Below the pieces are notes generated by a model. That model was not told the DNA's origin. It made no database searches and worked only from the letters and a program-made list of their open reading frames with translations. A program made the translations under genes and the position numbers. Shown here piece by piece: positions 10,723 through 24,000 of a stretch of DNA of 64,000 nucleotides. Source of the DNA: Oncomelania hupensis (Eukaryota; Mollusca; Gastropoda; Littorinimorpha; Pomatiopsidae); the NCBI GenBank assembly GCA_036898135.1, contig CM072514.1:77033942-77097941 (forward strand). Reading direction: 5' to 3'. Numbering within the stretch: the stretch's first letter is position 1; each line of letters opens with the position of its first letter.

Positions 10723-11770
10723 ACACTTATTTAATGCCACACGATTGTGGTCTGTACGTGTGTATGCACTACTCATTGAATCTATCTGTTTACATGATTT
10801 AATCGCTTTGTGGAAATGAATGTACGTTTATTTATTTGTGCGTGTTTTGTTTTGTTTTTTAATGGTCGACTTAAACTGGTCGAAATGACATGATTATCTC
10901 TCGTTCAAAAGTTGGTTTAAATGTTGGGCGACGTATTTGTAGTTACGTCCCTTTGCTCTTGTGTGCATCCCTCCCCTACATTCTACAGCGACTGGAGCGC
11001 CTTGCACAAGGCGGGGGGACCTTACACGCTGAAAAAGAGGTTTCTCGATAGCACAGCGGTGGAAAGCGTACATCCCATGTACCATAGATAGAAAGGGTGG
11101 GACCCGCCGGTCATACGTTTTATTCCCGAACAGCGTAAGAGCAATACAGTCCTATTCATATCAATAAAGACATTGATATAGGCTTATTTTATAAGATGCA
11201 GACTTTAACTTATCATAAGCCTGTATTGTTTTGATATAAGGCGCATGTTCATCCTTACGCGGTTTGAGAATCAATCGTTTGAAACGCGGATTCGTTTCTC
11301 CGAAGACAGTTCCATGGGGCTGAACTCCATTTACCGCTTTGCTATCGAAGATCCACGTTCAGCGTGTAATGGCCCTGTGCTCCTTGCTATTACGGCATGC
11401 TCAGAGCGCATACAACTGGACACAGGCATAAAAAATATATATTGAAAAGGGAGGAGGGGGGAGAAGGGAGAGAACTCTTGTGGCAAGATTGAACTGTAGA
11501 CTTGGCAGGATTAGACGCGGAAGGACCCATCCTCAAGCGCTCAACGAATTCGCATAGCGAACTACGTAGAAATGTATCCCTTTCTATTCAATGCATAATC
11601 AAACAGACGACCGATATGAGCAGGCACGCACACCAACACACTGATCGTGCAGACGCAACCTTCTACGCACAAGTTGCAGTGTGGTTTACAAATGGATTAA
11701 TTTATGGATGATATACTATCCATTCATTTAATCATTGACACAACGTGTAACTGCATTTAGTAAATGTTGT
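10723..11770. other. Unassigned sequence with a tRNA-like fragment
   Basis: A SINE-D-like head (CTCGATAGCACAGCGGTGG) lies at about 11,045. Otherwise no gene is supported; open frames of 60-70 codons are featureless. Confidence 0.45.
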
Positions 11771-11873
11771 TGTTGTTTTTAGTGGTGGTGGTGGTGGTGA
11801 TGATGATGAGGATGATTGCGCATTCACACACACACACATACACACACACACACTCACACACACACACACACCA
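11771..11873. repeat. GTG/GAT and CA microsatellites
   Basis: Short GTT, GGT and GAT runs are followed by an interrupted CA tract (about 11,824-11,871). Confidence 0.9.
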
Positions 11874-12335
11874 ACCCACCCAACTCAATATAAATATCGC
11901 ACAATCAACAAAATTGGAGTAAATGCCGGAAGAAAATTCGGAGAGCGGTTTAGCTTCAGATACCAAACGAACGAATCACACACACTCGTGGGCAGATAAC
12001 TCCAACCGAGGATGTCGCGTTTGTCCCATCAAAGAGGCAGATTGCAACAACAAAAAGGTCTCTTTCTACCATACTTCCAGAAATAATTTAAAACCGGTAA
12101 AAGATATTGATTTTTGGTTGTTGATTTTTTATATCGATTTTTGGTGTGTGCGTGTGTTTTTTGTTGTTGATTTTTTTTTTCTCATAAGCAGATTAAACTG
12201 TTTTGAGTACAGTTGTTTACAGGATTTATTGTTGGACTTGTTTAAAGGGCCATTGAATAAGAAGACTAAGCCAAACTATAAACAAACTTTCAAAAGTACG
12301 GTTCTAATATAAATTGATAAGTTCATCCGTTAAGT
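11874..12335. other. Unassigned sequence with a 129-codon open frame
   Basis: A plus-strand ATG frame at 11,923-12,312 is open, but its second half is low-complexity Phe/Val-rich sequence from T-rich DNA. I recognise no domain and do not call it a gene. Confidence 0.4.
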
Positions 12336-12337
12336 TT

Positions 12338-12411
12338 TATGTGTGTGTTTGTATGTGTGTGTGTGTGTGTGTGTGTGGGTGTGTGTGTGTGTGTGTATGT
12401 ATGTATGTGTG
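12338..12411. repeat. GT microsatellite
   Basis: An interrupted GT run with TATG units. Confidence 0.9.
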
Positions 12412-13227
12412 CGTAAATCAGTTTAGCCTGTCTTTGTTTGTGTCCGTGCGTGTCTGCTCGTGTGTGTGTCCGTCGCATGCGTGGCAGCAGATGTTCCAGT
12501 AGTGGCCTCGAGTGCACGATCAACAACTTGCGGACGACGGCTGGTGATTTGCCGCCGGGTGTCGCGGCGGGCTGTAATCAAGGTTTAGGCTGAACGATCT
12601 TTACACACTGTTTTACCACTCGGCTTGCGGACCACGACCGACCATCGGAGGCGGCTGAGGCAGACACGCCGGAAAGAGACCACAGACGATTATAGTTTTG
12701 ACAGCATGTTGTCTACATTCCCCCAGCATTATGTCTTTCGGTCTCTCACCTAAATATTCCCTCAGGTAAAATTATGTTCCATCAAGCCTACAGTATGTTT
12801 TCCCAGGACTATGTTCCTTAAAGTCGGTTCTAAGATCTCTCAAGTCTACCTTTCAACAGGTCTATATCCATCCTAAAGGTCTATTTTTCCACTAGGGCAT
12901 ACTAATAGAATTTGGGTAACACAGCCAAAAAAACAAAACAACAACAACAAAAACAAAAACTTCTGGAACACCGGGCTGGCCCGATCTCAGACACTCTGCT
13001 TGCTAGAGAGACGACGGTACGGCAATCTGGCCGGAAGGATGCTGAGGAGACACTCATGATGGGGATGCTGACATGTTGAGTTATTGGGTAACCCACGGAA
13101 CTGAAATCTGGCACAATCATCGCGCGACATACAGATGTAGGAGTCAAATACTGTCATGCGTGAAATACTGTGGCAGAAGTTATAGTGGTATAAGTACTGT
13201 TCACCCATTTCGCCGGCATCGGGTGGT

Positions 13228-13228
<1 letters not shown>
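12412..13228. other. Unassigned sequence
   Basis: No recognisable gene or repeat family apart from a short CAA run near 12,940. Confidence 0.45.
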
Positions 13229-13285
<57 letters not shown>

Positions 13286-13454
13286 GCTACTACTACTACT
13301 ACTGCTACTACTACTGCTACTACTACTACTATTATTACTACTACTAGTACTGCTACTACTATTACTACTATTACTATTATTACTGCTTCTACTACTATTA
13401 CTACTACTACTACTACTACTACTACTATTATTATTATTACTACTACTACTACTA
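13229..13454. repeat. CTA/TAC trinucleotide microsatellite
   Basis: About 75 imperfect TAC units with interspersed TGC and ATT variants. The poly-Thr and poly-Ser frames are artefacts. Confidence 0.95.
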
Positions 13455-13515
13455 CCAATCCGGTCCTGATTTGGCTCGGAAGAGTCCGCTGGACCTAAAG
13501 CAACAATCAATCAAT
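13455..13515 (+). mobile_element. Interspersed repeat family B, fragment
   Basis: It carries CCGGTCCTGATTTGGCTCGG and GTCCGCTGGACC, matching the 3' part of the copy at 15,245-15,445. It is followed by CAAT units. Confidence 0.6.
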
Positions 13516-13580
13516 CAATCAAACTACTACCAATGGATGCCATATGCACTTTTTCCCAGATAACCAATCAGGCTCGATTT

Positions 13581-13750
13581 GTACCAACATACACGCTGAC
13601 ATTTTTCAACTACTCTCACACACACACAACAAACACAGATCTTTCACTCAAACATGTGGTGTAAAGGCAGGAAGATTACTATTAACAGACGGAAAGGAAA
13701 TTATTTTTTTATTTTTTTTAAATTTTAGATTGACTGCATCCAAGGCCACG
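13581..13750 (+). repeat. Interspersed repeat family C, copy 1
   Basis: It carries TACCAACATACACGCTGACA, ACTCAAACATGTGGTGTAAA, GGCAGGAAGATTACTATT and TTTTAGATTGACTGCATCCAA. The same ordered blocks occur at 21,165-21,310 and 29,790-29,965. The family is unknown. Confidence 0.75.
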
Positions 13751-15215
13751 GCGAGCCATACTGTCCTGGAGAGGATTGACCCCCAGGTCTTTCTTGCCCA
13801 AGACACTATGATGAAAAGAACCCCTCACTCCATACCGGATCGGTCGTTCTCCGGGTCACCAAGGACCACGCCTTCCCTTCCATTGGCCACCAGGACGGAG
13901 GTGATAAATGTGTTACTGATTGACAACTTAGCAAGGTCCGCACGAGAGACAACATCGTCATAGGAACCTGGAATGTCAGGACCCTAACTGCAGATGGAAA
14001 ATTAGAAGAACGACAGCGAAGTCGAGGATTTCTATGAACATCTGCAAGCTGATCTTCACCAAATGCCGAAAAAGGACAAAGTCAAGGCGACTGGAATGCC
14101 AAAGTTGGCCAAGATGCGCACCACAACTGGGGAGACACATGTGAACCCTATTGCAACAACGAGATAAATGACAGAGGTCTGAGACTCTTAGAGTTTGCCA
14201 GATACAAAAATCTGATACTGGCAAATACGCTTGGTCCCCACAAACAATCCAGACGATGGACCTGGCACAGTACCAGCGGGGAGCATCACAACTAGATTGA
14301 TTACATCAAGGTCAAGAAACGCTTCAGATGCAGCTTCAACTATGGCAGGACACGCACTTTTCGGGGCAGACATCGGAAGTGACCACGATCTCGTGATGAT
14401 GTCTTTCCGGCTTCACTTGAAGAGAGTAAACACAGCAAAGTGCACTAGACTGAAGTTCGACCTGGACAAGCTGCAAGACCCGGAGGGGCAGAAATTTTCC
14501 AAGCCACGACTAGAGGAAAACTTGCACCACTGCTCATTTTGGCAGCTGGTGAAGTAAATGTCAACACCATGACCATTACCTTCAACTCAGCTGTGACAGA
14601 TGCCGCCACCGAGATCTATGGGAAGCACCGCCCAAAGAAGAAGCCCTGGATCACACCTGAACTTGTGGACCTGTGTGACAAACATAGAGAGATGAAAAAG
14701 AAAAAGAACACCTCACAAGGAGCTGATGCCTATAAAAAAAATCAACAATGACATCCGAAAGGGCATGCGCACAGCAAAGGAGAATTGGTTAGAATATCAA
14801 TGCCAGGAGATAGAGAACAGTCTGAACAGAACAACAGCAAGAAGACCTACCAGACTGTGAAGAGGCTGACAAGTGTTTAACAGCTTAAGGTCTCCACGAT
14901 CCAAAGCAAGTCTGGCATATGCCTTAAGAAGAACAAGTCTGGCATATGCCTTACAGAAGAACAAGAAGTATTGGCTAGATGGATAGAGTACTGCTCTGAC
15001 CTTTACAACCACAAACCAAACAAAGACGCATCAGTTCTAGCATGTCCCCAGATAAGAGAAGAAGAAGAAATCCTCCCAATTTTCCTAAAAGAAATTGAGA
15101 CAGCAGTGCATTCGCTGAAGAAGGAGAAGTTAGCGGAAGAGGACAGCATAACCGCAGAATTGCTTCTAGCAGGAGGAGAGGCGAAGATTGACGCTTTCAC
15201 CATTATTTGTAACAT
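13751..15215 (+). pseudogene. Decayed RTE-like LINE copy (EN-RT)
   Basis: This is an old, 3'-incomplete copy of the LINE at 61,553-64,000. About 13,757-13,930 appears to be its 5' region. An endonuclease start (VIGTWNVRTLTADG) follows at about 13,950. There is then an internal deletion before the DWNAKVGQDAHHNWGDT segment, the SDHDLVMMSFRLHLKRV end of the endonuclease, and the linker with KKKPWITPELVDLC. The copy stops before the RT catalytic core. Several frameshifts break the frame, and a 33-nt segment around 14,910-14,955 is locally duplicated (CTGGCATATGCCTTA twice). It cannot encode a working protein. Confidence 0.8.
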
Positions 15216-15244
15216 TATATATGATATAACTGTATAATAAATTA

Positions 15245-15445
15245 GAGTACAGCCTCAGCGTGACCTGCATGGGATGCCTTTCTTGTAAAGTGACCAACTT
15301 GTAAAGTGCCTTTAGTGTTACCATTAGGGTTGTTTCAGCAGATCTTTTATACGGATCAGAGGTGAGTCCTCTTTCAAACAAGTTGTGGTCCTGAATCGGC
15401 TCTTTGTGGTCCGCTGGACCCGATAAACAATGACTAACGAACCAA
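15245..15445 (+). mobile_element. Interspersed repeat family B, longest copy
   Basis: Ordered blocks GACCTGCATGGGATGCCTTT, TTTCAGCAGATCTTTTATAC, GGTGAGTCCTCTTTCAAACA, GTCCTGAATCGGCTC and GTCCGCTGGACCCGATAAAC recur in reverse at 30,312-30,480. It is probably a SINE or short non-autonomous element; no tRNA-like head is visible. Confidence 0.7.
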
Positions 15446-16027
15446 CTAACTACTACTTGGGTCAAGCAGCCACACTCGATACATTCATTCAGGTCCCGCT
15501 CAGTGCGCTAGCTCGCAACAAATGCGCGTATTTAGCAACACTTGTTTGATCTTTCTACTTACAAAACCAATGCGTGCACGCTGGACTTCCGGGGCCAGCG
15601 TATTGAACAGTTCTTTGAGCTGGAAAGTCGCCATCGCCTGCACATCCCACGGTGAAATCATAATAAGAAAGAGATTGTTCTTATATAGCGCACTTACAAG
15701 CTCAGAGAGCTTCTCAAGGCTGGCCACTAATATCCAGCACGAACACAACAGTTTGCTGACGTCAGGTTTCGAACACACGTCGCCCAAGACGCACACGTAC
15801 ACAAGGCTTGCCGCCATGAACCAAGAAGCTGTCCCTGCCGCCTAACCGCAATATAAACTCATTTGGCCGACAAAACTTCCGGTGTTGAAAATTGTTGCAT
15901 GCCATGACTAAATTTCACGTGTGACGGTGCTTCATATACTGCGAATGCATTATCTAGGGCACTGGATAACCACTATGGAAAGGACAGACGGGGTCCCTAA
16001 CCTCAACCATCCACCATCCCCGTCTCT

Positions 16028-16028
<1 letters not shown>
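15446..16028. other. Unassigned sequence
   Basis: Overlapping open frames on both strands at 15,500-15,845 show no known motif. The phrase TTCTTATATAGCGCACTTACA near 15,680 resembles the 3' part of SINE-A in reverse and may be a relic. Confidence 0.45.
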
Positions 16029-16096
<68 letters not shown>

Positions 16097-16132
16097 GTCA
16101 TCATCATCATCATCATAATCATCATCATCATT

Positions 16133-16166
<34 letters not shown>

Positions 16167-16330
16167 CCGCGATCATCATCATCATCATCACCATCATCAT
16201 CATCACAATCATCATCATCGCCATCATCATACTCACCATCATCATCATCATCATCAACGTCACCATCATCATCGTCTATCACCCATCATCCATCCATCAT
16301 CAGCAGCAGCAGCAGCCTCGTCCTCATCAT
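16029..16330. repeat. CAT/ATC trinucleotide microsatellite
   Basis: An imperfect ATC run of about 245 nt, followed by CAGCAG and ATC variants. The poly-Asp, poly-Met and poly-Ser frames are artefacts. Confidence 0.95.
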
Positions 16331-16660
16331 TATCATTAGCACCACAAATCAGCACCACAGCCATCAAATCGCCACTACAACACCACCTCCATCACCACCA
16401 CCATCACCACTAGCCATGAACCAGGTTGAAAAGTGTGACTGGGAAAACGGGACTCAGCAAATGTCCTGAAGCAAGAAGCATGATTCCCATGAAGTCCCCT
16501 TTCTTCCCCAACCTGACAAGTAAGTCGGTTAACTTTAAAACTAGCTAGGCACGCTCGATCATTATCATGTATCAATTTGTTCATCATCAACATGCTTACA
16601 CGAATTAGGTTTATGGCTGTTATTCCGCCCAGATCCGAGTGTAGGCGCCTCCGTAAATTC

Positions 16661-16662
<2 letters not shown>

Positions 16663-16711
<49 letters not shown>

Positions 16712-16712
16712 T
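16663..16712. repeat. AAT microsatellite
   Basis: A pure AAT run next to the 3' tail of an antisense RTE-like fragment. Confidence 0.95.
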
Positions 16713-16730
16713 TTATTATTACTATTATTC

Positions 16731-17115
16731 CTATCCTATCCCGTAACTCGGAGGTCGTTGGGACACCACAGATGATCGCTTAACCAGCGTACTCCATCTT
16801 TCTCTGTCCTCAGCAACCCTTATAGCTTCGCTCAGTGTCAAACCAGTCCATTCTCGAATGTTGTCCTCCCACCTCTTTTTTCTGTCTCCCTCTTCTTCTA
16901 CCTCCTTGCACTGTGCCTTGCAGGAATGGTCTTTGCAAGGCCTGATGATCTGGTGACGTGGCCATACCATCAGAGTTTCCGTTTCTTCACCACTGTGAGC
17001 ATGTCATCGTATTGTCGGACTTCGTCGTTGGTGATGTGCTGGGTATAGGAAATGCCCAGAAGTCTTCTGTAGCACCTCATCTCCATGCTTTGTATTCTTC
17101 GGTACATGGATCTGC
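16731..17115 (-). mobile_element. RTE-like LINE, 5'-truncated fragment
   Basis: On the minus strand it encodes the RT C-terminus ([30 protein letters not shown]) and ends in the AGGAT tail. The 5' side stops near ATCTGCTGTGAGGTTACAAC. No TSD was found by eye. Confidence 0.8.
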
Positions 17116-17127
17116 TGTGAGGTTACA

Positions 17128-17130
17128 ACA

Positions 17131-17211
<81 letters not shown>

Positions 17212-17325
17212 ACTGCTACTACATGGATCTGCTGTGAGGTTACAACTACTACTACTAATACTGCTGCTGCTGCTGCTGCTACTGCTGCAACTGCTGCTGC
17301 TGCTACAACAACAACAACAACATTC
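17128..17325. repeat. CTA/CTG and ACA compound microsatellite with an embedded duplication
   Basis: The block ACATGGATCTGCTGTGAGG plus TTACAAC occurs on both sides of the CTA run (about 17,103 and 17,221). The end of the adjacent LINE fragment was therefore duplicated together with microsatellite units. Confidence 0.9.
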
Positions 17326-17426
17326 GTTAAAATAACACGTTAAAGCTTGATGTGAAAACACTTAGCTGTCCGCTGCCCTATAAACATTGAATATCTAATC
17401 TAATCTTGAAGTCAACACAAAATATC

Positions 17427-17574
<148 letters not shown>

Positions 17575-17704
17575 CGAATGTGAATGTTTTATTCAATATA
17601 AGGTCTATGCCCCCTATTTTAATGGGTCTGTACAGTGAATTTACAAACAAGATATATACATATATTACAAACACTCAATCAGAGGAAACAAATCAGTAAA
17701 TCTT

Positions 17705-18600
17705 ACCATATTGCTATCTCCCTCATTTTAAACGCTTTGTACAGAAATATACATAACTTTGGAACAGTTTCTTGGCTTGTCGATGACGGCAAAATATGAA
17801 AGCTAAATGCGTTTGGGTTTCTAATAAACTTAGCAGCAATGGCTTCAAAAGCAATTCTAATTTCTGTATTACACAAATAAATGCTTTTTTTTAAAGCTCT
17901 GTTAGCTAGATCTTTACGTGCTGCTGTAAAGCTAAATCTTGTTGAAAAATAAATACCAAAATATTTGTAAGCTTTTACAACCGACATAATATTACTGTCA
18001 AACATCCACCTTTCTCTTGCACCTAAATATGCGCCTTTTTCTAACTACAATGTCACTTTTGTCTGCATTTTCTTTAAGACCTAATGAAACTGATGCGCGT
18101 TGTAAATTATTCAACTGGTTCTGCAGCCCTACAACCGTTTCTGCCAAGAGAACCACATCATCTGCTAGCAGGAAGAATAAACAGTTCAAAAACCCCAATT
18201 TCCAAATTTACTTCATGTCTGCCACAATTTATTACTTCCACTGCTAATTCAGTCATAAATCAGGAAAATGAAATCGGACTGTAGATATCTCCTTGCTTTA
18301 AACCAGCTGAACACTTAATATAATCTGTAAGCTTAGCGCCGCATCTTACTCTTGCTCTAACACTACTATACATATTTATAAGGCACTGGACCAGCTTCCC
18401 CTTTAAACCATTATTTTCAATAACACGGGCCAAAGCAAATTTCGGTTAATGGAATCAAAACATTTTTCAAAGTCAATGAAGGCAACATAAAGCTTACGGT
18501 TAGAATTAAACTGTTTCTGTACACGTGCCAAAGTGAGAACAAATGGTTCAACTTGACATGAGGTCTCAACAAAATTAATTAAATCTGTATTAATTACAGC
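17705..18600 (-). pseudogene. Antisense non-LTR reverse transcriptase relic
   Basis: Minus-strand frames carry RT landmarks in order: VAFIDFEKCFDSIN (fingers/palm D), CSAGLKQGDI, LADDVVLLAETVVGLQNQL (the Y/LADD catalytic box with an L in place of the usual Y/F), and LGLKENADKSDIVV. Several frameshifts and stops separate them, so it is dead. It is clearly different from the RTE-like and CR1-like copies in this window. The clade was not assigned. Confidence 0.7.
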
Positions 18601-18810
18601 AATGTTAACATCCGATTGACAAAAATCTCGTGCCAGTCATCACGACTAGAGACTGAATCAACATATATAGCTGGTAAACTTTTCTTTACCCCATCAGAAC
18701 TTCTGCACTTTGACAAAAACGGAATTTTTGAATGTATGAAACAACAATCAGATGGACCTGTCTTACAGCTAGTCCTTAATAAAATTGTAAAATTAAAAAA
18801 AATAAAAAAT

Positions 18811-18812
18811 AA

Positions 18813-18873
<61 letters not shown>
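18811..18873. repeat. AAT microsatellite
   Basis: A pure AAT run flanked by A-rich and T-rich sequence. Confidence 0.95.
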
Positions 18874-18875
<2 letters not shown>

Positions 18876-18965
18876 TTTTTTTAAAAGTTCAGAACAAACA
18901 AAATAATTAACATAAAATTGATTTGAAACTGACACAAACCTTAACAATGGTAAGAATTAAAAAAA

Positions 18966-18988
18966 AGAGAGAGAGAGGGAGAGAGAGA

Positions 18989-19044
<56 letters not shown>

Positions 19045-19050
19045 GAGAAC
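18966..19050. repeat. GA microsatellite
   Basis: A GA run with scattered GGG interruptions. Confidence 0.95.
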
Positions 19051-19529
19051 TACTTTTTATTTTTCAAGTCAACAATTCTTTATTCCAACAAAAAAGCGGA
19101 AGATGTGGATGACATCAGTACATTTGCAACGTGGTGATTAATTACAAATCTAAAAACAGATAAAACGCAAGATTATAGCTAGTCTACTGAATTGTATGTA
19201 TAATAATGGAAAGAAGGCAGACACAAAACTTTACACGCAAGGCCACGATCTATAAATCCATTCACGGCCCTAGCCAGCACATACACGCTCATGTATGCAC
19301 ACCCACACCCAACCCACACGCGCGCGCTTAAGGTACAAGATCTACTTTCACTTTCACAGGAAATGATCTTACGGCTATCCTCCCCTTGCTGAACTCTTTA
19401 CAGTCAAAGGTCACAATCGAGATTAGGCCTCTTTACAAGCAGAGTGTTGTACTTCAAGTTGGTAGTGTGCATTGTTTGCAACGCTTTTACTGCCTTCCAG
19501 CGATTAGACAGTGGGATCAAAGTGGTAAA
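19051..19529 (+). promoter_or_regulatory. Upstream region / 5'UTR side of ACY1
   Basis: Sequence directly upstream of the ACY1 start codon. No TATA box is obvious; CG dinucleotides occur in an alternating CACG/CGCG stretch near 19,315. The frame stays open upstream of the ATG from about 19,386, but the homology to ACY1 begins only at the ATG. The transcription start was not located. Confidence 0.35.
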
Positions 19530-19617
19530 ATGTCGTCTGCAACCAACGAGGATCCCGCAGTGACCAATTTCAGAGCTTATTTGCGAATCAACACTTCTCA
19601 ACCTAAACCTGACTATG
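19530..19617 (+). CDS. ACY1: ACY1 exon 1 (start codon)
   Basis: It starts at the ATG and encodes [20 protein letters not shown] and nine more residues ending KPDY. It ends with one base of a Gly codon before the donor GTGAGA. The family's YLRI.T.QPKPDY signature is present. Confidence 0.88.
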
Positions 19618-21003
19618 GTGAGAATCCCTAGTATTAGTAGTATGGTAGAACTAGAAGTGATAGTACTACTACTAGTAGTACACTAATCAGTCGACTCGAA
19701 TGCACTAAACACAAAAGTCAGTGTCGTCTAGTTATGACATGTTCGAGCCGTATGTTTCATCATCATTTCACTGTTGATGTAATGATCCTTAGCCTTGTTT
19801 GTACTGCACCTTTACTTTCTTGTCAAAGGCAAATTTCTGTTTTTTGTTTTTTTCATTATTGAATACTAAATTTAAAAAAAAAGTTGTGTTGTATTGTATT
19901 GTATTTATTATTATTGTGTTATAACTTAATGAGGATTTGCTGATCGTCTGCAGTTGATCATGATGCACAAAGTACTGCAATTCCTTTTGCTTCATCAGGT
20001 TTTAAATTCTAAAATGTTATTTTTCCTACTTTTGTAATGTTATACTAGCTCATTCATCCACACATTGTTCATAATTCATTAACAAAATATATGTTTTACG
20101 TCAAAAAAACAAGATGTAGGATAATTTATTTCCTAAGAAAAATATACACCAGGACACTTAAGTTCCAATCTCTCTAAACTGCACGCAGTGGACTTGCTGG
20201 TTTAGTCAACGGCAGAACAAATGACTCATTGAATGTTAAGCGATAACGTTGCAGGTTGTGGTTCTAAGCTAGTGGCCGACCTGGCATGCCGACAAAAAAT
20301 AACATCACACTGAGGACTCGGCAAGTGCCCCCTATACTTGCTCCTCCAGATGAGAGTGCTAACCAAGGTCTAATCTGTGCACGAACACATTCCATCACAT
20401 GGACTTGAAAGATCCTGATATGCTCAAAAACACACCCAGCTACATAAGTACACCCAGCTACATAAATTCATTCAGTTAGCACTGGGCCCCTTTTTTTCCC
20501 AGAACCAAGTAGCCCACGACTGTGCTCCATTGTCTGGGGAGTCAGACGATGGGTGTAATGCAGCAAGTTGGCACCTTGGGAGGCTTGAGTTAGATCCTGT
20601 ATCGGCCAGCATCTTGAGCAGCTCTTGAGCTTGAAAAACGTTTTATAGACACTTTTTTTTCCCCGTGACTAATTATTTGTTAAGTTATGCAGGGTCACTA
20701 GCACATAGCATGATGTAAGCCATGTTGTCTTGTGAGATGTGTGCGCATTATAACATCCTGTGATATTATTTCTCCGATTCTTATTAATTAGACATGCTTG
20801 TGGAAGAACATACCTGTAGTACTAAAGGTAGTAGTTGTACAGTTTGAGTTATGTCCTTTTTCAATTTCAACTCACAGTTCAGGTTTTACATTTAAGTTTG
20901 CCATTTTCACAAGTTATTCATCAAAGCATTTCTAAATAAATTTACACCTTGGGGTACATTACAAGGAGATTTATAAAAAAAACAAAGTTGTATTTAGTTC
21001 ATT

Positions 21004-21080
<77 letters not shown>

Positions 21081-24000
21081 AAAAGTAGTAGTAGTAGTAG
21101 TAGTAGTAAAAAGTAGTAGTAGTAGTAGTAAAAAGTAGTAGTAGTAGTAGTGTAATGGAGGCTCAAAATGTGGCAATCTATACCAACATAAATTCTCACA
21201 TGTTGCACACTCTCCCATACACAACAAACACACATCTCTCACTCAAACATGTGGTGTGGTGTAAAGGCAGGGAAATCATTATTAGAAGACTGGAAGGGAA
21301 TTATTACTTTTGAAGGAAATCAGAAAGATTTTGTTGGGTCAGTTTTATTTTCAAAACTCCCAAGAGATGAAGTATGCTTAATTGTGCTAATAGAAGTATT
21401 GTATTCCAAATTATTTTGTGCATAAGCTTGAACTCGGTAGTATGCACCAGGGACTGATAGGTTTATCTGGAAAGGCGCCTTGCTGACCACGTCCTTAGAT
21501 GGGTTACCGCCTAATGTACCCTTAACTTGACCCTGAGGCTCGGGTAGTGCAGGACCACTACAGTTTCGGATGAGAAAATAAACCAAGGTCTGGCCTGTGG
21601 GCTCATGCACTCCATCGCTTGGACTTTAAAGATGCTGATGCCCGTGTCCCAGACAATTACAAACACACACCCTTCCAGCACTGCATCTATATTGCCCTTC
21701 ATCTTGAATGGCGCTACTCAGCAGCTGCCATGCTTTCAGTAAGAAATTCAGACAACCGAATTTAACTTGCATGGATGAAAAACGAATATGCACATTTTAT
21801 CAAGAATTAAATTAAAAGCAAAATGCATGACTTATGATAGCAAGCCAATTTGTGTGTTAATGTGTGTTTATCTATATGTGCATCTTGCTATAGTATACTG
21901 TGTCTCCTCAGGGTCGGCTGATGGGTTCTACAAGAGCCAGGCTGCTGAACTTGGAATGGAGTTCAAATCAGTGGAGGTGAGTTGAAATCCAGCTATATTT
22001 ATTCACTATCATATATTTTTCTTCTTCAGATTTCACATCTATGCTAGAGGCAGTTTTTACCACTATCATATATTATTAGCATTTTTATTGCATGTTATAA
22101 AAATACTTTTTGGAAAATATTTTCCACTGGCAGTTCTTTACCATTTAAATATATGTAAATACACGAAAGTCCTTGTCCATGAATATACACACGCACAAGC
22201 ACGCACAAGCACACACACAACCACGCACACACCCACACGCACACACCCACAAACACACAAGCACACCTACACACATACCACTTTCACAAACACTCTAAAA
22301 TAAACGCTCAAATGATTTATTTGTCAAGTAAAACTGTTACAAGGATTTTGGCATGTCATTGTGACAATAAATATCAGGTTTATGTTGGATAAGACATAGG
22401 AATATTTATTCACCAAGTAAAATTGGTGAAGGATTTTAGGATTTGCAGGATGACAATAAAATACATCTTGAAAATCTGTTAAAGCATTATTTATTCCACC
22501 AAAAGAAAGGAAAATGCATGGGTCTCTGATACCTTTAAACAGCAGCAAACACACACACAAACATAAACACGCACACACTCACATACGTACACATACACAT
22601 TTGTAAAAACATAAACCATATTCATTCATCCTTTGATCAGAGCATAAAAGCATAACATATCCATCCATTGATTACAACAGTATTGTTTTCACATACTTAT
22701 TGAGCTCTCACTAGCACTGCTGCAGGGACTCACATGCAGTCATCACGTCATGCACTCGTGATTTATATTTAGTTTCCCCTGCATTCCCCTTTCCCATCCC
22801 TCCTCCAAACCCTTACCTCATTCACTCACCCACATTACTCACCCCCACAACTCCCCTCACCCTCCCCAGTCCCCCCAAAGAAGGAAAATAAAATTGAGTA
22901 AATTAGTTTTATTTATGCTATGAGCTTTGATCTGTCATTTAAAGCTATACTCTTCTATTTCTTTTTCTTCTTCTTCTTTATTATGATTATTATCATCATT
23001 ATGGTTCTACTTCTTCTTGTTCTTGTTCTTCTTTTTCTTCTTTATTTATATTATGATTATTATCATTGTTATGGTTGTGAGGCAGCCTCAGTGTTATCGT
23101 TTTCATGTGGCAGGTGGTTCCAGGCAAGCCGATGGGAATTTTGACATGGATAGGACAGGAACCTTCCTGGCCATCCATCATGCTTTACTGTCATACCGAT
23201 GTGGTCCCTGTTTTCAAGGTACCGCTGCAAAAAAACTGTCTTCTCATTTCCACTTTGACAATAACAAAAGTAAGAGTAGGTTGTGACTCTGTCAAAGTTG
23301 TGGTGTGCAATGCTAGTGTGTTCTGCTGCAGAAAATCTTCAGCTTCACCTTCCAGTTGCTCTGCATGCCCAAAACCATGTTGGGATCTATCGGGCGAAAT
23401 TTCAACAGCAGTTGTTCAACTGAATTCACACTTTATTTTGACAGAAAAAAAGAAGAAAAAAAAGAAAACTGGAGCATACAAAAAAAAAGAGAGTAGAAAT
23501 TACTCCTTCAAACTAGAGTATAAACCAAGGTCTAGTCTGTGCAATAAACGTGCAGTGGTTACACAGGCAAGTGCCAGTTATACAAAACACGCACAGCAAG
23601 CAATAGGTCTTATGCTCTCTTGGACCGTTTTGAATTGCGCAGTTGTCTCAAGGTGTTAGATGGTGTGCCATCAAGCAACAAGTTGGTGCCTTGATTGAGG
23701 TCTAGTCTCTGCATGCCCTATTCTCCCTCGGTTGCTCAGAATTGCTAAGTGGTCTTGGGGCATTAGAAAGCGAGCCACAGCCAGCAGGTTGGCATCTCGA
23801 GCAGTTTGAGCTAGATCATTCAGTTGTTTTTTATCAGCACCTTAATAAAATAAGATAGATAAAATAAGATAACAATTTTATTTAACAAGGGTAGTACTCT
23901 GAGCAGCATTTTGAGCTGGTAATCTGCAATAGACTGAGACAGCAAGAAGTCTGAAACTAACCTGGGGCAACAACAACAACAATAATCAATTTACAACTTG

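Noticed and set aside
11923..12312. 129-codon ATG frame as a host gene
   Set aside because: No domain, no homology I recognise, low-complexity Phe/Val-rich second half, and no splice context.
23105..23659. 184-codon open frame starting in ACY1 exon 3
   Set aside because: Homology to ACY1 stops exactly at the GT donor at 23,219; the rest is intron and SINE-A sequence.
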